From contig CM073893.1 in assembly GCA_037176705.1 (NCBI GenBank), positions 17,236,074 through 17,300,073 on the forward strand: 64,000 bases of DNA. The letters run 5' to 3'. The position numbers were made by a program, and so were the translations under genes. Each line of letters begins with the position of its first letter. Position 1 is the stretch's first letter. The DNA is from Molossus alvarezi (taxonomy: Eukaryota; Chordata; Mammalia; Chiroptera; Molossidae). This document shows positions 46,193-58,432 of this stretch, piece after piece. The notes below the pieces were generated by a model. It searched no databases. It was not told the DNA's origin and saw only the letters and a list, made by a program, of their open reading frames with translations.

Positions 46193-46389
46193 CAGTGATT
46201 CTCAACCTGTGGATTGGATTGCGACCCCTTTGGGGTCAAATGACCCTTTCACAGGTGTCGCTTAAAAACATCAAAAAAACAAAATTACAGTTACAAAGTA
46301 GCAACAAAAATAATTTTATGGTTGGGGGTCACCACAACATGAGGAACTTTATTAAAGGGTTGTGGCATTAGGAAGGTTGAGAACCACTG
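46193..46389. mobile_element. SPIN-type non-autonomous hAT transposon
   Basis: The termini 'cagtgattctcaacctgtgg' and 'ggttgagaaccactg' are inverted. The interior has 'gcgacccctttggggtcaaa', 'gaccctttcacaggtgtcgc', 'aattttatggttgggggtca' and 'ccacaacatgaggaac'. These are hallmarks of SPIN elements (hAT; Space Invader), known from several tetrapods including bats through horizontal transfer. No clear 8-bp duplication is visible. It inserted into the older L1. Confidence 0.9.
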
Positions 46390-47490
46390 CAAGGAGTGAA
46401 GGATTTAGACTTTACTTCTGAACCACAACTTTTAAGATTTCTACCTGAGAGATGGGCCTCCAAAACATTTAGCTTTTAAAGCCAACAAAGCTATAGAAAA
46501 CTCAGAGACAGTTTTTAAAGGGTTCCCCCATAGACTCGACCTACTGATCCCCCAGGGCCCAGTGCAGAGGCAGCACACTAAAACTACCCAGTCTTTCGTG
46601 CAGAAGACCTGATTGCTTATCTTAAAAGCTGGAGTCTGAGGGCCAGACTTCTAATTTAAAACACATTGATAAAAGAAATTGATGAGGACATAAATAAATG
46701 GAAAGGTATTCTGCATTTATGTATTGAGAATTAATATTCTTAAAATGTCCATTTTACCCAAAGCAATCTATAGGTTCAGTACAATCTCTATCAAAATGCC
46801 TATGGCACTATTCACAGAAATAGAACAAGCAATCTCAAAATTTATATGGAACCACAAAAGATTCCAAATAGCTAAAGCAATCTTAAGAAAGAAGAACAAA
46901 GCTGGCAATATCACATTCTCTGATTTCAAACTATATTACAAAGTTATAGTATTCAAACAGTATGGTACTGGCAATAGACCAATGGGACAGAATCAACAAC
47001 CCAGAAATAAAATTATGCATATATGGTCAACTACTATTTGACAAGGAAGCCAAAAATTATCAATAGAGAAAAGATAGTCTCTTTAATAAATAGTGATAAA
47101 AAAACTGGATATCCACATGCAAAAGAATGAAATTGAACCCCTACCTCACACTACTAACAAAAATTAACTCAAAATGGATTAATGACTTAAATGTAAGACC
47201 TGAAACCATAAAAACCCTAGAAGAAAATAAAGGAAAAATGTTCCTTGACATTGGTCTTGGCAATAATTTTATGGATATGACAACCAAAGGACAAGCAATA
47301 AAAGCAAAAATAAATGTGTGAATCTTCATCAAACTAAAAAGCTTCTGTGTAGGAAAAAAAAAATCAACAAAATGAAAAGTCATTCTATGGTATAATAGAA
47401 AATATTCGCAATCCACATATCTGATAAGGGGTTAATATCCAAAATATTTAAGGAAGTCATAAAACTCAAAAGCAAAAAACAAACAATTCC

Positions 47491-47503
47491 AAAATAGGTA
47501 AAG
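47491..47503. repeat. Target-site duplication of L1 47504-54585 (left)
   Basis: aaaataggtaaag here and at 54586-54598, identical. Removing the insert rejoins the older L1 reading. Confidence 0.95.
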
Positions 47504-48150
47504 TGGAATGTGTGAGAGAGTGAGCGAGTGTGTGAGAGAGTTAATGGACGTGAAGGTGGACGACCAAACCTGAGCAGTGCAGAGCCACCAAGCAGAAGAT
47601 TCCTGTGCTGTGGAGAGGAGCGGTTGGCTACTGTGCTAAGCAGCCGTTCAGGGTGTTTCTCCCTGCACCACGGAGAGGTCCCACCATTTTGGAAGATCTT
47701 GGGTCTTCCCTGGGAGGAGGCAGTGGGGGCGGCTAGGGCCCAGCAACCTGAGCCCACGAGCACTCCTGGCACCATTGGACCAGTGGACACTCTGTGTCAA
47801 CACAGACAGGTGCACAGTAGTGGAGTTCCCAACATGCTGGTCGCTCAAGCCGCAGACAGCCGGAGTCCAGCACCATCCCCCACAGTAGTAGCCAGACCAG
47901 AGTCGAGATATACCACCAGCAACACAGGCTGGGGAGCAGATATCCATCCCCAGGCAACAGAAGCACAGACCAGCAGCTGAGACCCATCTCCAAAAACTAC
48001 AGCAAAAGCTGAGAAGGGGTTGAGCCCCACGAGGCAGCAGCACTCCCCAGCCACCAGCGGCAGGACCTGGGGCTCCACAGAGACCTGTGCTGTCCAGCAG
48101 CTCACAAGAGCAGTTGGAAGCCAAAGCTCGAGAGAGACTGGTGTTATCCA

Positions 48151-48536
48151 GCTGTCCACCTGTGGGACCTGAAGGGTGTGGGGGCACCAGAGAGGCCTGT
48201 GTGACCCAGCAGGGACTGTGTGATCTAGTTATCCATGGGACGTGCAGGGTGCTGAAGCACCAGAGATGCCTGTGTGACCCAGCAAAAATTATGCTATCTA
48301 GTTACCGGCAGGACCTGCAGGGTGCTGAAACACCTGAGAGGTCTGTCGACCCAGTAGGTACTGTGCCATCTAGTTACCAGAGGGATCTGAGGGGTGCTGA
48401 AGCACCAGAGAGGCCTGTGCAACCCAGCAGCCCATAACGTAGGCATAGAATCTGGTCCCCAAAGGAACCTGCAGGGTGCAAGGGCACCAGAAAGACCTGT
48501 GTGACCCAGCTGCGCACAAGATAGGCATAGAGGAGG
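48151..48536 (+). repeat. L1 5'UTR tandem monomers (about 72-82 bp)
   Basis: Five units start at 48151, 48228, 48301, 48373 and 48455. Each has a 'ggacc/ggatc' start, 'ggtgctgaagcacc' and 'gcctgtgtgacccag' blocks, and most end near 'atcta'. A less clear unit precedes them at about 48052. Such monomer arrays act as L1 promoters in rodents. Confidence 0.85.
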
Positions 48537-49341
48537 TGAAAATCGAGACAAAGTGAATAGAAGCTATGCAGACTATCTCCCAGGACAAAACGGGAATCAC
48601 AACTAAAATAAAGACAAATCCTCCGGAAAAAAAAACAAAACAAAACAAATAACAAGAGAAAAGCAGCAAGACAGGACTATATAACCAGGGACACCAGCAG
48701 GATCTGCAGGAGCACAAGAGGGTGGTAGGCTTGAAGACCACAGACAAAAGCAGTCTTAGCTGTGAGCAGACCCCTTGGGGAATAAAAACCAAGCCCTCTC
48801 CACAGTGCAGAGAGCCAGGACAAAGTGTTAAAATGGCCAAAGCCACTCACCTGGGGGCTATGGCACAGGGAAGGCAGATTGGGCTGGAACTCTGTGGGAA
48901 CACATGGGATTTGGAGGGCACTCAGAGATTTGCTGAGATGTGGCCACAAAGGAGAGTGGCCAGTGTGCTCCTTCCCCTAGCTGTGGAGAAAAGCAGAGAC
49001 CCCACAGAGACCAGCCTTTCCCAGGTGAGGCAAAGAAATGCAAATTGAGGCTCACTGACAACCAGCATCTATCCCAACCTCTGGAAATCTTCTCATGCAG
49101 AGCACCAGGACTACATTTCAAGTCACTGTGTAACTGAGACTACTAGCCACCAGGAAAAACCTAGAGGATAACTGAACCTTTCCTGGGCTTACAAATCTAC
49201 CCAGGAAAGTAAAACTTGACATTGGCATTTAACATGGGCCCACACAGGCTCATGCAACCAACTAGAGGGAGCCAGAAACAGCAAAACACCAACACCCAAG
49301 GCAAAATTTGGCAGGCTCCAAAACCCACTGAGGTAGCCAAA

Positions 49342-50220
49342 ATGGTGAAAGAAAAAAACAAATCGCAAATGGTGAAAGAAAACAACAAGAGAACTCTGTC
49401 AAAGATGAGATCAATGAAATGCAGTGAAGCAAATTATCAGGAGTAGTTCAGAGCCATGATCTTGAGGAAGCTCAACAGCATGAGTCAGGACATCAGCACC
49501 ATGAGTAAAGACATAGAAACACTGAAAATCAACCAAGTGGAAATGAAGAATGACATAGCAGAAAGTAAGAACAAATTGGAAGGACTAACTGGCAGTATAG
49601 AGGAAGCTGAGGACCAGATCAGTAAATTAGAAGACAGGGTAGAAAAAAATCAACCAATCAGAAAAACACAAGGAAAAAACAAAAGACAGGAAGACAGCTT
49701 AAGAGAACTAAGGGACAACTGGAAACATAATAACATTCACATCATAGAAGTCCCCGAAGAGGAAGAAAATGGGCGAGGGTTAGAAAATATGTTTGAAAAA
49801 ATAGTGACATAAAACTTTCCGAACTAGGTGAAAGAAGAAGGCATTCAAGTTCAAGAAGCACAGAGGGCCCCAAGTAAGAAGAACCCAAACAGGCCCACAC
49901 CAAGGCACATAGTAATTAAAATGCCAAAAAGTAAACACGAGAGAATCCTAAAGGCAGCAAGAGATAAGCAATACGTTACCTACAAAGGAAACCCCATAAG
50001 GCACTCAGCTGACTTCTCAACAGAAACACTACAGGCCAGAGGGGAGTGGAATGAAGTAATCAAGGTCATGAAAAACAAGGATCTGAAGCAAGACTACTCT
50101 ATCCAGCTAGGCTATCATTCAATATAGAAGGTCAAATAAAGATCTTTCCAGACAAAAAAAAAAAAAAGGCTATGGAAATATATTAACACCAAACCAGCAC
50201 TGCAATATATGCTAAAGGGA
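49342..50220 (+). pseudogene. L1 ORF1, broken
   Basis: The start 'MVKEKNKSQM' at 49342 is lineage A. A stop arrives after 34 codons (near 49446). The coiled-coil continues from 49456 and the RNA-binding region from 49828 ('[18 protein letters not shown]', 'TPRHIVIKMPKSK'). Several frameshifts and stops separate them. A long A-run at 50154-50167 lies in the C-terminal part. Confidence 0.8.
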
Positions 50221-50273
50221 CTGCTACAATTAGTAGAAGAAATAAAAAGAAAATAGAACCACACTAAACAAAA

Positions 50274-53200
50274 ATGGCAATAAATAAGTACCTATCATTT
50301 TCACCTTACATGTGAATGGTGTGAATGCTCCGATGAAAAGACACAGAGTAGTTGACTGGATAACAAAACATGACTCACATATATGTTTTTACAAGAGACC
50401 CACCTCACAACAAAAGATTCACATTGGTTGAAAGTGAAAGGATGGAAAAAGATCTTTCAAGCAAAAGGAAAGCAAAAAAAAAAGAAGCTGGGGTAGCAAT
50501 ACTCATATCTGATAAAGTAGATTTCAAAAGGAAGGCCATAACTAGAGACAAAGAAGGTCACTACATAATATTGAAAGGACCTATTCAACAGCAAGATATA
50601 ACCTTGGTAAACATAATATGCATGCAATATAGGAGCATCAACATATACTAAAAATCTATTGGAGGACTTCAAAGGAGAAATCAACAGCAATAAAATTATA
50701 GCCAGGGACTTCAATACTCCACTGACATCACTGGATAGATCTTCTAGACAAAAAATTAACAGGAAAACACAGACTCTAAATGAAGCGCTAGATCAAATGG
50801 ATTTAATAGATATCTACAGAGAATTATACCCCATAACTGCAGAACTCACATTCTTCTCAAGTGCACATGGGACGTTCTCAAAGACAGACCACATATTAGG
50901 GCACAAAGTCTCTACAAGTTCAAGAAAATTGAAATTATATCAAGCATCTTCTCAGATCACAATGACATGAAACTAGAAATCAATTGCAACAAGAACATGC
51001 AAAGACATTTGAAAACATGGAGGCTAAATAACATGTTATTGAACAATGAATGGGTTACCATGGAGATCAAAAAAGAAATTAAAAACTACCTGGAAACCAA
51101 TGAAAATGAACATGCAACAACACAAAATCTTTAAGATGCAGTGAAAGCAGTTCTGAAAGGGAATTTCATAGCACTACAGGCTTGCCTCAAGAAATAAGAA
51201 AATTTTCTAGTAGACTATCTAACCTCACAACTTAAAGAACTAGAAAGCAAACAGAAAGAAAACCCCAGAGCAAGTAGAAGCAAGGAAATAGTAAAGATCA
51301 GAGCAGAAATAAATGACATGGAGACCAAAAAAACAATTCAAAGGAACAATGAAACAAAAAGCTGGTTCTTTGAAAAGATAAACAAGATTGATGGACTCTT
51401 AGCTAGACTCATCAAAAAACAAAGAGAGAGAACCAAATACACAAAATCATAAATAAAAGAGGAGAAATAATAATTGATAACACAGAAATACAAAGAATTC
51501 TGAACAAATATTATGAACAATTATACGGCAACAAATTTGACCATCTAAGCAAAATGGACAAATTTCTAAAAACACATAGTCCCCCAAAACTGGACAAGGA
51601 AGAGATAGAAAACTTGAACAAACCAATAACAACAAAAGAAATTGAAGATATAATCAAGACTCTCCTAGCAAACAAAAGCCCAGAACCGGACAGCTTCACG
51701 GGAGAATTTTACCAAGCATTCAAAGAACTAATACCTATTCTCTTCACACTATTTCAAAAAATTCAAGAAGAAGGCAGACTTCCAAATTTGTTTTATGAGG
51801 ACTGCAAATTCTAATTCCAAAACCAGAAAAAGACATTACAAAGAAAGAAAACTACAGACCAATATCCCTGATGAATATAGATGCCAAAATTCTGAACAAA
51901 ATACTAGCAAATTGGCCCTGGCCGGTTTGGTTCAGTGGTTAGAGCATCGGCCTGCGGTCCTGAGAGACCCGGGTTCGGTTCCCGCTAAGGGCGCATACCT
52001 CGGTTGCAGTTTGTCCCCGGCCCTGGTCGGTTGTGTGGGTGGCAGCCACTCGCTGTGTTCCTTTCACATAGATGTTTCTCTCTCTCTCTCTGATCCTCTC
52101 TCTCCCTCCCACTCTACCTGAACAAAAAAAGGAAAAATGTCCTCGGGTGAAGATAAAAAAAAAAAAATACTAGCAAATCGAATCCAGCAATACATCAAAG
52201 AAATTATTCACCATGACCAAGTGGAATGCAAGGCTGGTACTATATACAAATCAATAAATATGATACATCCAATAAAAATATGAAAGATAAAAATCATATG
52301 ATCATATCAATAGACACAGAAAAAGCATTCGAAAAAATCCAGCACCCATTTCGGATAAAATTGCTCAGCAATCTGGGAATATAAAGATCATATCTCGACA
52401 TAATAAAGGCCATATATGAAAGACTTACAACCAACATCATACTCAATGGGCAAAAATAAAAGCATTTTCCTTAAGAACAGGAACAAGACAAGGATGCCCA
52501 CTTTCACCACTCTGTTTAACATAGTATTGGAAGTCTTAGTCACAGCAATCAAACAGGAAGTAACAATAAAAAGGATCCAAATTGGAAAGGAGGAAGTGAA
52601 ACTGTCATTATTTGCAGATGACATGATACTATACGTAGAAAACCCCAAAGACTTCATAAAAAATTTACTAGAGTTAATAAATGAATTGGGCAAAGTAGCA
52701 GGATACAAAATTAATGTCAAGAAATTGATGGCATTCTTATACACCAATGATGAACTCACAGAAAGAGAAACTAAAAAAACAATCCCATTTAACATGATGG
52801 CAAAAAAAATTGAGATACCTAGGAATAAACTTAACCAAAAAAAATAAAGGAGCTATTCACAGAATACTACAGGTCATTGAAAGAAGAAATAGAGGAAGAT
52901 ATAAAAAAGTGGAAGCATATACCTTGTTCATGGACTAGAAGAATTAACATCATTAAAATGTCCATACTACCGAAAGCAATCTAAAGATTCAATGCAATCC
53001 CCATCAAAATACCAACGACATACTTCACAGAACTAGAACAAATACTTCAAAAGTTCATATGGAACCAAAAAAGAGCCCGAAAAGCCACAGCAATCTTGAA
53101 AAATAAGAACAAAGTTGGAGGGATCACATTACCAGATTTCAGGTTATACTACAAAGCCACTGTAATCAAAACAGCCTGGTTCTGGCACAAGATCAGGCAT

Positions 53201-54345
53201 ATAGACAAGTGAAACAGAATAGAGAACCCAGAAATGGACCAAAGGCAATATGCTCAATTAATATTTAACAAAGGTGGCAAGAGCATAGAGTGGGGTAAAG
53301 ACAGCCTCTTTAATAAATGGTGTTGGGAAAATTGGACAGCTACATGCAAACAAATAAAACTAGGCCATCAACTTACACCATACATAAGAATAAACTCAAA
53401 ATGGATAGAAGACTTAAATGTGACTCATGAATCCATAAAAATCCCAGAAGAAAATGTAGGCAACAAAATTTCAGACATCATACGCAGCAGAATTTTCACT
53501 GATACATCAACTAAGGCAACAGAAACAAAGAAGAAAATGATCACATGGGCCTACATCAAACTCAAAAGCTTCTGCACAGCAAAAGATACAGTCATCAAAA
53601 TGGAAAGGCAACCCACTGTATGGGAGAGCATAATTGCCAATAATATTTCATATAAGGGGTTCATTTCTAATATATGTAGAGTGGTCATACAGTTCAACAA
53701 AAGGAAGACAAAGAACCCATGTAAAAAATGGGCAGAGGAACTAAATAGACACCTCTCCAAACAGGTCATACAAATGGCTAAGAGATATATGAAGAAATGC
53801 TCAACATCACTAATCATCAGAGAGATGCAAAGTAAAACAACAATGAGGTATCACCTCACACCTGTCAGAATGGCCACCATCAACAAATCATCAAACAACA
53901 AGTGTTGGCGAGGGTGTGGAGAAAAGGGGACTCTAGTACATTGCTGGTGGGAATGCAAACTGGTGCAGCCACTATGGAAACAATATGGTGTTACCTCAAA
54001 AAATTAAAAATTGAACTGTCATTTGACCCAGTGATCCCACTTCTAGGAATATACCCTAAGAAGCATGAAACACCAATCAGAAAGAATATATATATGTACC
54101 CCCATGTTCGTAGCAGCACTATTTACAATAGTTAAGATCTGGAAACAGCCCAACTGTCCATCAGTAGATGAATGGATAAAAAGCAGTGGTTCATATACAC
54201 AATGGAGTACTATGCAGTTGTAAGAAAGAAAGATCTCTTATCCTTTGAGACGACATGGAGGGACCTGGAAAGTATTATCCTAAGCAAAACAAGCCAAACA
54301 GAGAAAGACAAGTATTATATGATCTCACTTATTTGTGGAATATAA
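50274..54345 (+). pseudogene. L1 ORF2, broken and SINE-interrupted
   Basis: ATG at 50274, terminal stop at 54343-54345. The endonuclease is readable in 50370-50970 (GTFSKTDH). RT fingers are in 51554-51814. After the SINE the catalytic FADD lies near 52616, with a 143-codon frame at 52416-52847. The post-RT and cysteine-box frame is 53234-54007 ('CWRGCGEKG'). Many stops and shifts make it inactive. Confidence 0.85.
51913..52166 (+). mobile_element. Ves-type SINE inside L1 ORF2
   Basis: 'ggccctggccggtttggttc' head, 'gggttcggttcccgc' B-box region, tail 'gtcctcgggtgaagat' plus A-run. The duplication atactagcaaat is at 51901-51912 and 52167-52178, perfect. Confidence 0.96.
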
Positions 54346-54585
54346 TGAACATAACAGTCTGAGGAATGGGATAGTCCCAGAGCCATGGAAGTGAGGTACA
54401 GGCTGACAATCCCCTGAAGAGGGGCTGGTGGGGGAGAGATAAACCACAGAACTTATATGCATGTATGCATGAACTGTGGACATGGACAACAAAGCTGGAG
54501 AGAGGTTGGGGATGGAAGGGAAGGGGGTATCAGTGGGGGGAAAAGGAGAAACATCTTTAACAAAAATAAATTAATTAATTAAAAT

Positions 54586-54720
54586 AAAATAGGTAAAGGG
54601 ACTGAATGAACAGTTTTCCAGAGAATACATTTAAATAGGCAACAGGTACAAGAGAAGTTGCTCTATATCACTAATCATCAGGGAAATGCAAAGCAAAAGC
54701 ACAGTGAGGACGTGGAGAAA
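54586..54720 (+). repeat. Older L1 resumes (right part)
   Basis: After the second duplication copy, 'ggactgaatgaacagttttc' and 'actaatcatcagggaaatgc' continue ORF2 of the element at 45935. Confidence 0.7.
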
Positions 54721-54724
54721 ATTT

Positions 54725-56440
54725 TCTTCATATGAAAATGTCTATTTTGATTTAATTTCTGAAAGATATTTTCAGTGGATGTTGAATTCTGTATTAATAG
54801 TGATTTTCTTTCAGCATTTTTCTGTCCTACTATCTTCTGACTCTTTGTGCCTTCTGATAAGAAATTTAGTCATTTGAAGTCGTATTCTCCTGTGTATAAT
54901 GTGCTATTTTTCTCTAGCTTTTTTTAAGGATTTTTAAATTATTGTTGATTTTTATAAGTTTAATATTGATGGATTCTAAGCATAACCTTTTTAAATTTTT
55001 TCCTGTTTGAGGGTCACTGAGTTCCTTGTATCTGTAAATTACATCTTCCACCAAATTTGTGAAGTATTATTTCTTCAACTATTTTTTTCTCCCCAATCTC
55101 TTTCTCCTTCCTTTCTGGAACTTCAATCACACATACTGCTTTGTCCTACCTGTCCCTGAGGTTATGTTCTTTTTTTTCCCAAATTTTTTTGGGGTACTTC
55201 AGAATGTATGGCATCTATTCATCTATCCTCAAGTTCAAAGACTCTTTTTTTCCCCCCTTTATTGATTAGAGAGAGAGAAGTAAGAGAGAGAGAGAGAGAA
55301 ACATCGATGAGAGGGAACTTTGATTGGCACCCTTCTCCATGTCCCACACTGGAGACTGGGCCCACAACCTGAGCATGTGCCCTGACCAGGAATCAAACCA
55401 GCAACTTCTTGGTGCATGGGTCGATGCTCAACCATCGAGCCACACCGGCCAGGCCACAGACTCTTTTCTTTATCATTTCCATTTTGCTATTGAGTTCATC
55501 CAATCTTTAGATATTGTATATTTTAGTTTTAAATTATCCATTTTAGTATTGTTCCATTCTAAAATATCTACATTGTTCTCCTTCTCTTTCTCTAAGAGCT
55601 TCTCTTTCCATACATTTCAATGTGTGTTTTTCTTACTTTGTGGTACATGGTTATAATAGCTGCTTTAAAGTCTGTGTCTAATGATTCCTACATCTGGGTC
55701 ATATTGAGTTTGGCACATGTTGATTATCTTTTCTGTTGGGATAAAGATGTAGACACATTTTCTTGGTTTTTTAATATGTTGTGTAACTTTTGAAATGAAT
55801 GGGAACATTGTGATTTTATATTTTGTGGACACTGAGTCCTATTATAATTCTCTGGAGAATGGTGATGTTCATATTTTAGTGGCAATCAGTTGTTAGGGTC
55901 ACATTGAAGTTCTGTCTTGCCATCTGTGGACACTGGTTCAAACTTCCATTTAGTTGTCAAAGCCCGTGCTGTTCTGATTACATCTGTCACTCCCATTTGT
56001 AGTGCAAGAATAAGCCAGAGACTTGTGCGGATTCATGCATAGAGTTAGGGCTTCCTTTTCCACTTCTCTCCACGATGGTATTCTCCCTGCACTCTCCAGC
56101 TCCCACAGGATCCTTTTCCTGGTTCCTCTACTCAGAATGACTGGGTTCTATGAAGAATACAGCCATCACTTCCTCACTGTTCCATAATGAGTACCCACCG
56201 ACCCCTGGTGTGAAGCTATAAGAAAAAAGGAAGAAATTGAAATCTCACTACCATATGTTATTTGTGCAAGTTTTGCCCCTCCTCAACACACTGCCTGCTT
56301 TAGTTTAGTTTTCACAGTCTTCAAATAGTGTTTTCTTTTATTTGTATTTTGTCCAGTGTTTCTAGTTGGAATCAATGGGAGATATGGGTTCTGCTGGGTT
56401 TATTTTGCCAAGCCAGAACCAAAATCCCCAGTAGGTTTAT
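54725..56440 (-). repeat. Old half-L1/L1M ORF1-region fossil
   Basis: Reversed ORF1-like and flanking sequence ('cttctgataagaaatttagt', 'tttcttcaactattttttt', 'ttgggataaagatgtagaca', 'gccaagccagaacc'). It fits ancient ORF1-containing LINE sequence. A SINE splits it. Borders are uncertain. Confidence 0.5.
55249..55457 (-). mobile_element. Ves SINE, classic subtype
   Basis: The minus strand begins GGCCTGGCCGGTGTGGCTCG and includes 'CTGATTCC'-type head motifs and 'ACATCGATG'-related sequence. The duplication agactctttt is at 55239-55248 and 55458-55467. Confidence 0.93.
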
Positions 56441-56931
56441 AGGCTGAGGATTGGGGCTATTTTACTACCATCTCAGTTATTTGAATTGAAACATTCCAGC
56501 AGGAGTGTAGGCACATGTGTGTGCCTGTGTGTGTGTGTGCACGCACACACTGAACACTTGATCAATGTCATTTACAGACTAGTATACATTGTTATTTCAG
56601 AGTGTTCTTGCAAAGCTTAAATAACATAATGCAAATAAGGGCCCAGTACAGGGTCTGGTAAATTACAGACATGGGTAAATATTAGTTCTCCTTCCCACTA
56701 CTAAGTATGAGGTACACTGAACTGCAATGCCTGGTTTTTAAACTAAAAATAATAGCTATGATGGAAAGTTCAGATGCTTAGATATGTTCTTGGCATCTAA
56801 TTATTACAGACACTGAGTGTTTCTATTTTTGTTCTTAATCATATGCTACTCCTTCATTCTCTTCTGTTTACTCTTTCTCTGTGTTGTCAACCATCAACTG
56901 TGTCCCTGGGATGACACTAAAGTCAGGCACA
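56441..56931. other. Unassigned, with a short TG/CA tract
   Basis: A mixed (TG)n/(CA)n tract at 56515-56555. No gene. Confidence 0.45.
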
Positions 56932-57217
56932 CCTATAGCATTAACCAAAGAGGAATCTTTCTCGTAATTCTGGCCCATCCCAAAGCCTCAAGGCAACTCT
57001 CTGCCTGTTCTGCATCATTGTCACATACAATGGAATTGCCTGAAAGGAAACCACAAGAAAAACAACCTTCTGAATCCAAACTCACTTCAAAGTGAAGAAG
57101 TTCCCCATATGTAGCCAAGAATACCAATGCGCAATATGAGTGGCGCACAATATTCCATGATAATTAATAAAAGATTAGTGCAACACAGTCTCCAAAACAG
57201 GGATTCAGGGAAGTGGC
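56932..57217. repeat. Unidentified ~285-bp repeat, copy 1
   Basis: Aligns by eye with 57672-57955. Shared blocks: 'cctatag.attaa', 'cgcctgaaaggaaac'-like, 'atgtagccaagaat', 'caacacagtctccaaaaca'. I could not name the family. Confidence 0.8.
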
Positions 57218-57671
57218 AGAGAGACACAATAAGGGAAAGTAAGAAGAGATTGGGTGAGAGAAAGGGAGAAACTGAAGTTTCCCTGTTCCTTAAAAGTGTA
57301 GGAAGAATTCTAGTCAAAATATAATCATTCAAATCCTTTTTGGTCTTGCAGCTGTAACAATATGACCCAATCCTACAAAAGTCAAAGCCATTTGCCATAA
57401 ATAGAGGTGTCCCATCACTCCAGGTCATGCATAGAACTGCATTCCTGAGGCCTCTGTTTCTGGTACTTTGTGAGCAAAAATATAACGAGCATTTTAAAAT
57501 GGGGAGTGGAAATGCCATCTGCACAGAATTTAAAGCTCTCTGATTAGCCCTCTATACATAATCATATTCACCAGGTTTCTGGTGGCCTTGGCTAGGCAAG
57601 TATGGACTCCAGAACCTACCCTCCTCATCTGATTTCAGCCATTAGTTCAATAAAAGCAACCCTATAGTAAC
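57218..57671. other. Interval between the two unidentified repeats
   Basis: 454 bp. The minus frame 57087-57524 (145 codons) overlaps it and copy 1 and resembles no known family. A short direct repeat 'ccctatagta' lies at the right edge. Confidence 0.4.
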
Positions 57672-57955
57672 CCTATAGTATTAATCAGGGGGAACTCTGT
57701 TACCATATTTCTGACCTGCCTAAAGCTTTAAGCCAGCTCACTGCTTACTTTGCATCATGGTTACACAAAATGGAATCGCCTGAAAGGAAACTGTTAAACA
57801 ATAACTTTCTAAATCCAAACTCATTCAAAGTGAGGAAGCTTGCCACATGTAGCCAAGAATATGAAGGTGCAATGAAGAAGTGACCACAATATTCTAAGGC
57901 AATAAAAAATTCATGCAACACAGTCTCCAAAACATGAGATTGGTGAGGGAAGTAG
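57672..57955. repeat. Unidentified ~285-bp repeat, copy 2
   Basis: Direct-oriented partner of 56932-57217, offset by about 740 bp. More indels than expected for a recent duplication. Confidence 0.8.
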
Positions 57956-58160
57956 GAGTGGAGAAAGAGGAGGTGGTTACTTGTTGACCATGCATCAGCA
58001 TTTTGAAAGCCAAGGCAATCTTGCTCTTTCAGGCACTCTCCAATGCAACAGCATCTCAAAAGAGAAGAACGGGGTTGAGGAGTATAAATAACTGCTTATT
58101 TACACCTTTATAGCAGTATGTAACTGGACTGCTTGTAACCATGAGGCTGACATCTTTTCA
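57956..58160. other. Unassigned sequence before the L1 3' end
   Basis: About 205 bp with no open frame of interest, no SINE and no recognised repeat. Confidence 0.4.
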
Positions 58161-58432
58161 TGCAGCTCAGCTTTTCTTTTTTTATCACTTTTTCTTTCTT
58201 TCTTTTTTTATTTAATTGATTTATTTTTGTTACAGATGTTTCTCCTTTTTCCCCTATTGAAACCCTCCTCCTGTTTCTAATCCCCCCCCCGCCCCCCGCC
58301 AACAACATTGTTGTCCATGTGCATTGTCCATATGCATAAGTTCTTTGATTTATCTATTTCCCACCACCAACTCCTCTTCTGAAGTTTGTCAGTCTGAACC
58401 CTGCTTCTGTGTCTCTGGGTCTATTTTGTTCA

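Larger units (their letters stand above)
45935..47503 (+). repeat. Older L1, internally deleted, left part
   Basis: 5' end 'cagcataagaggctcttaaa' at about 45949, then a SPIN insertion (46193-46389). From about 46670 ORF2 post-RT sequence is readable ('[19 protein letters not shown]', '[21 protein letters not shown]'). ORF1 and most of ORF2 are missing. It is split by the L1 at 47504 and resumes at 54599. Confidence 0.75.
47504..54585 (+). mobile_element. Full-length L1 with repeated 5'UTR
   Basis: 7.08 kb including a 254-bp SINE. The order is a 1.84-kb 5'UTR with a tandem array, broken ORF1 (49342 to about 50220), ORF2 (50274-54345), a G-rich 3'UTR and an A/T-rich tail. A perfect 13-bp duplication flanks it. 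The 5'UTR from about 48560 on aligns with that of the 32845 copy, while the first kilobase is unrelated to it. Confidence 0.93.

Noticed and set aside
47528..47980. 150-codon frame in the L1 5'UTR as a gene
   Set aside because: GC-rich promoter region of the L1. Frames on both strands are open by composition.
48151..48536. CRISPR-like array
   Set aside because: Head-to-tail monomers without unique spacers, inside an L1 5'UTR of a mammal.
56932..57955. Calling the 285-bp pair LTRs
   Set aside because: No convincing TG..CA ends, primer site or retroviral interior seen, so left as an unidentified repeat.
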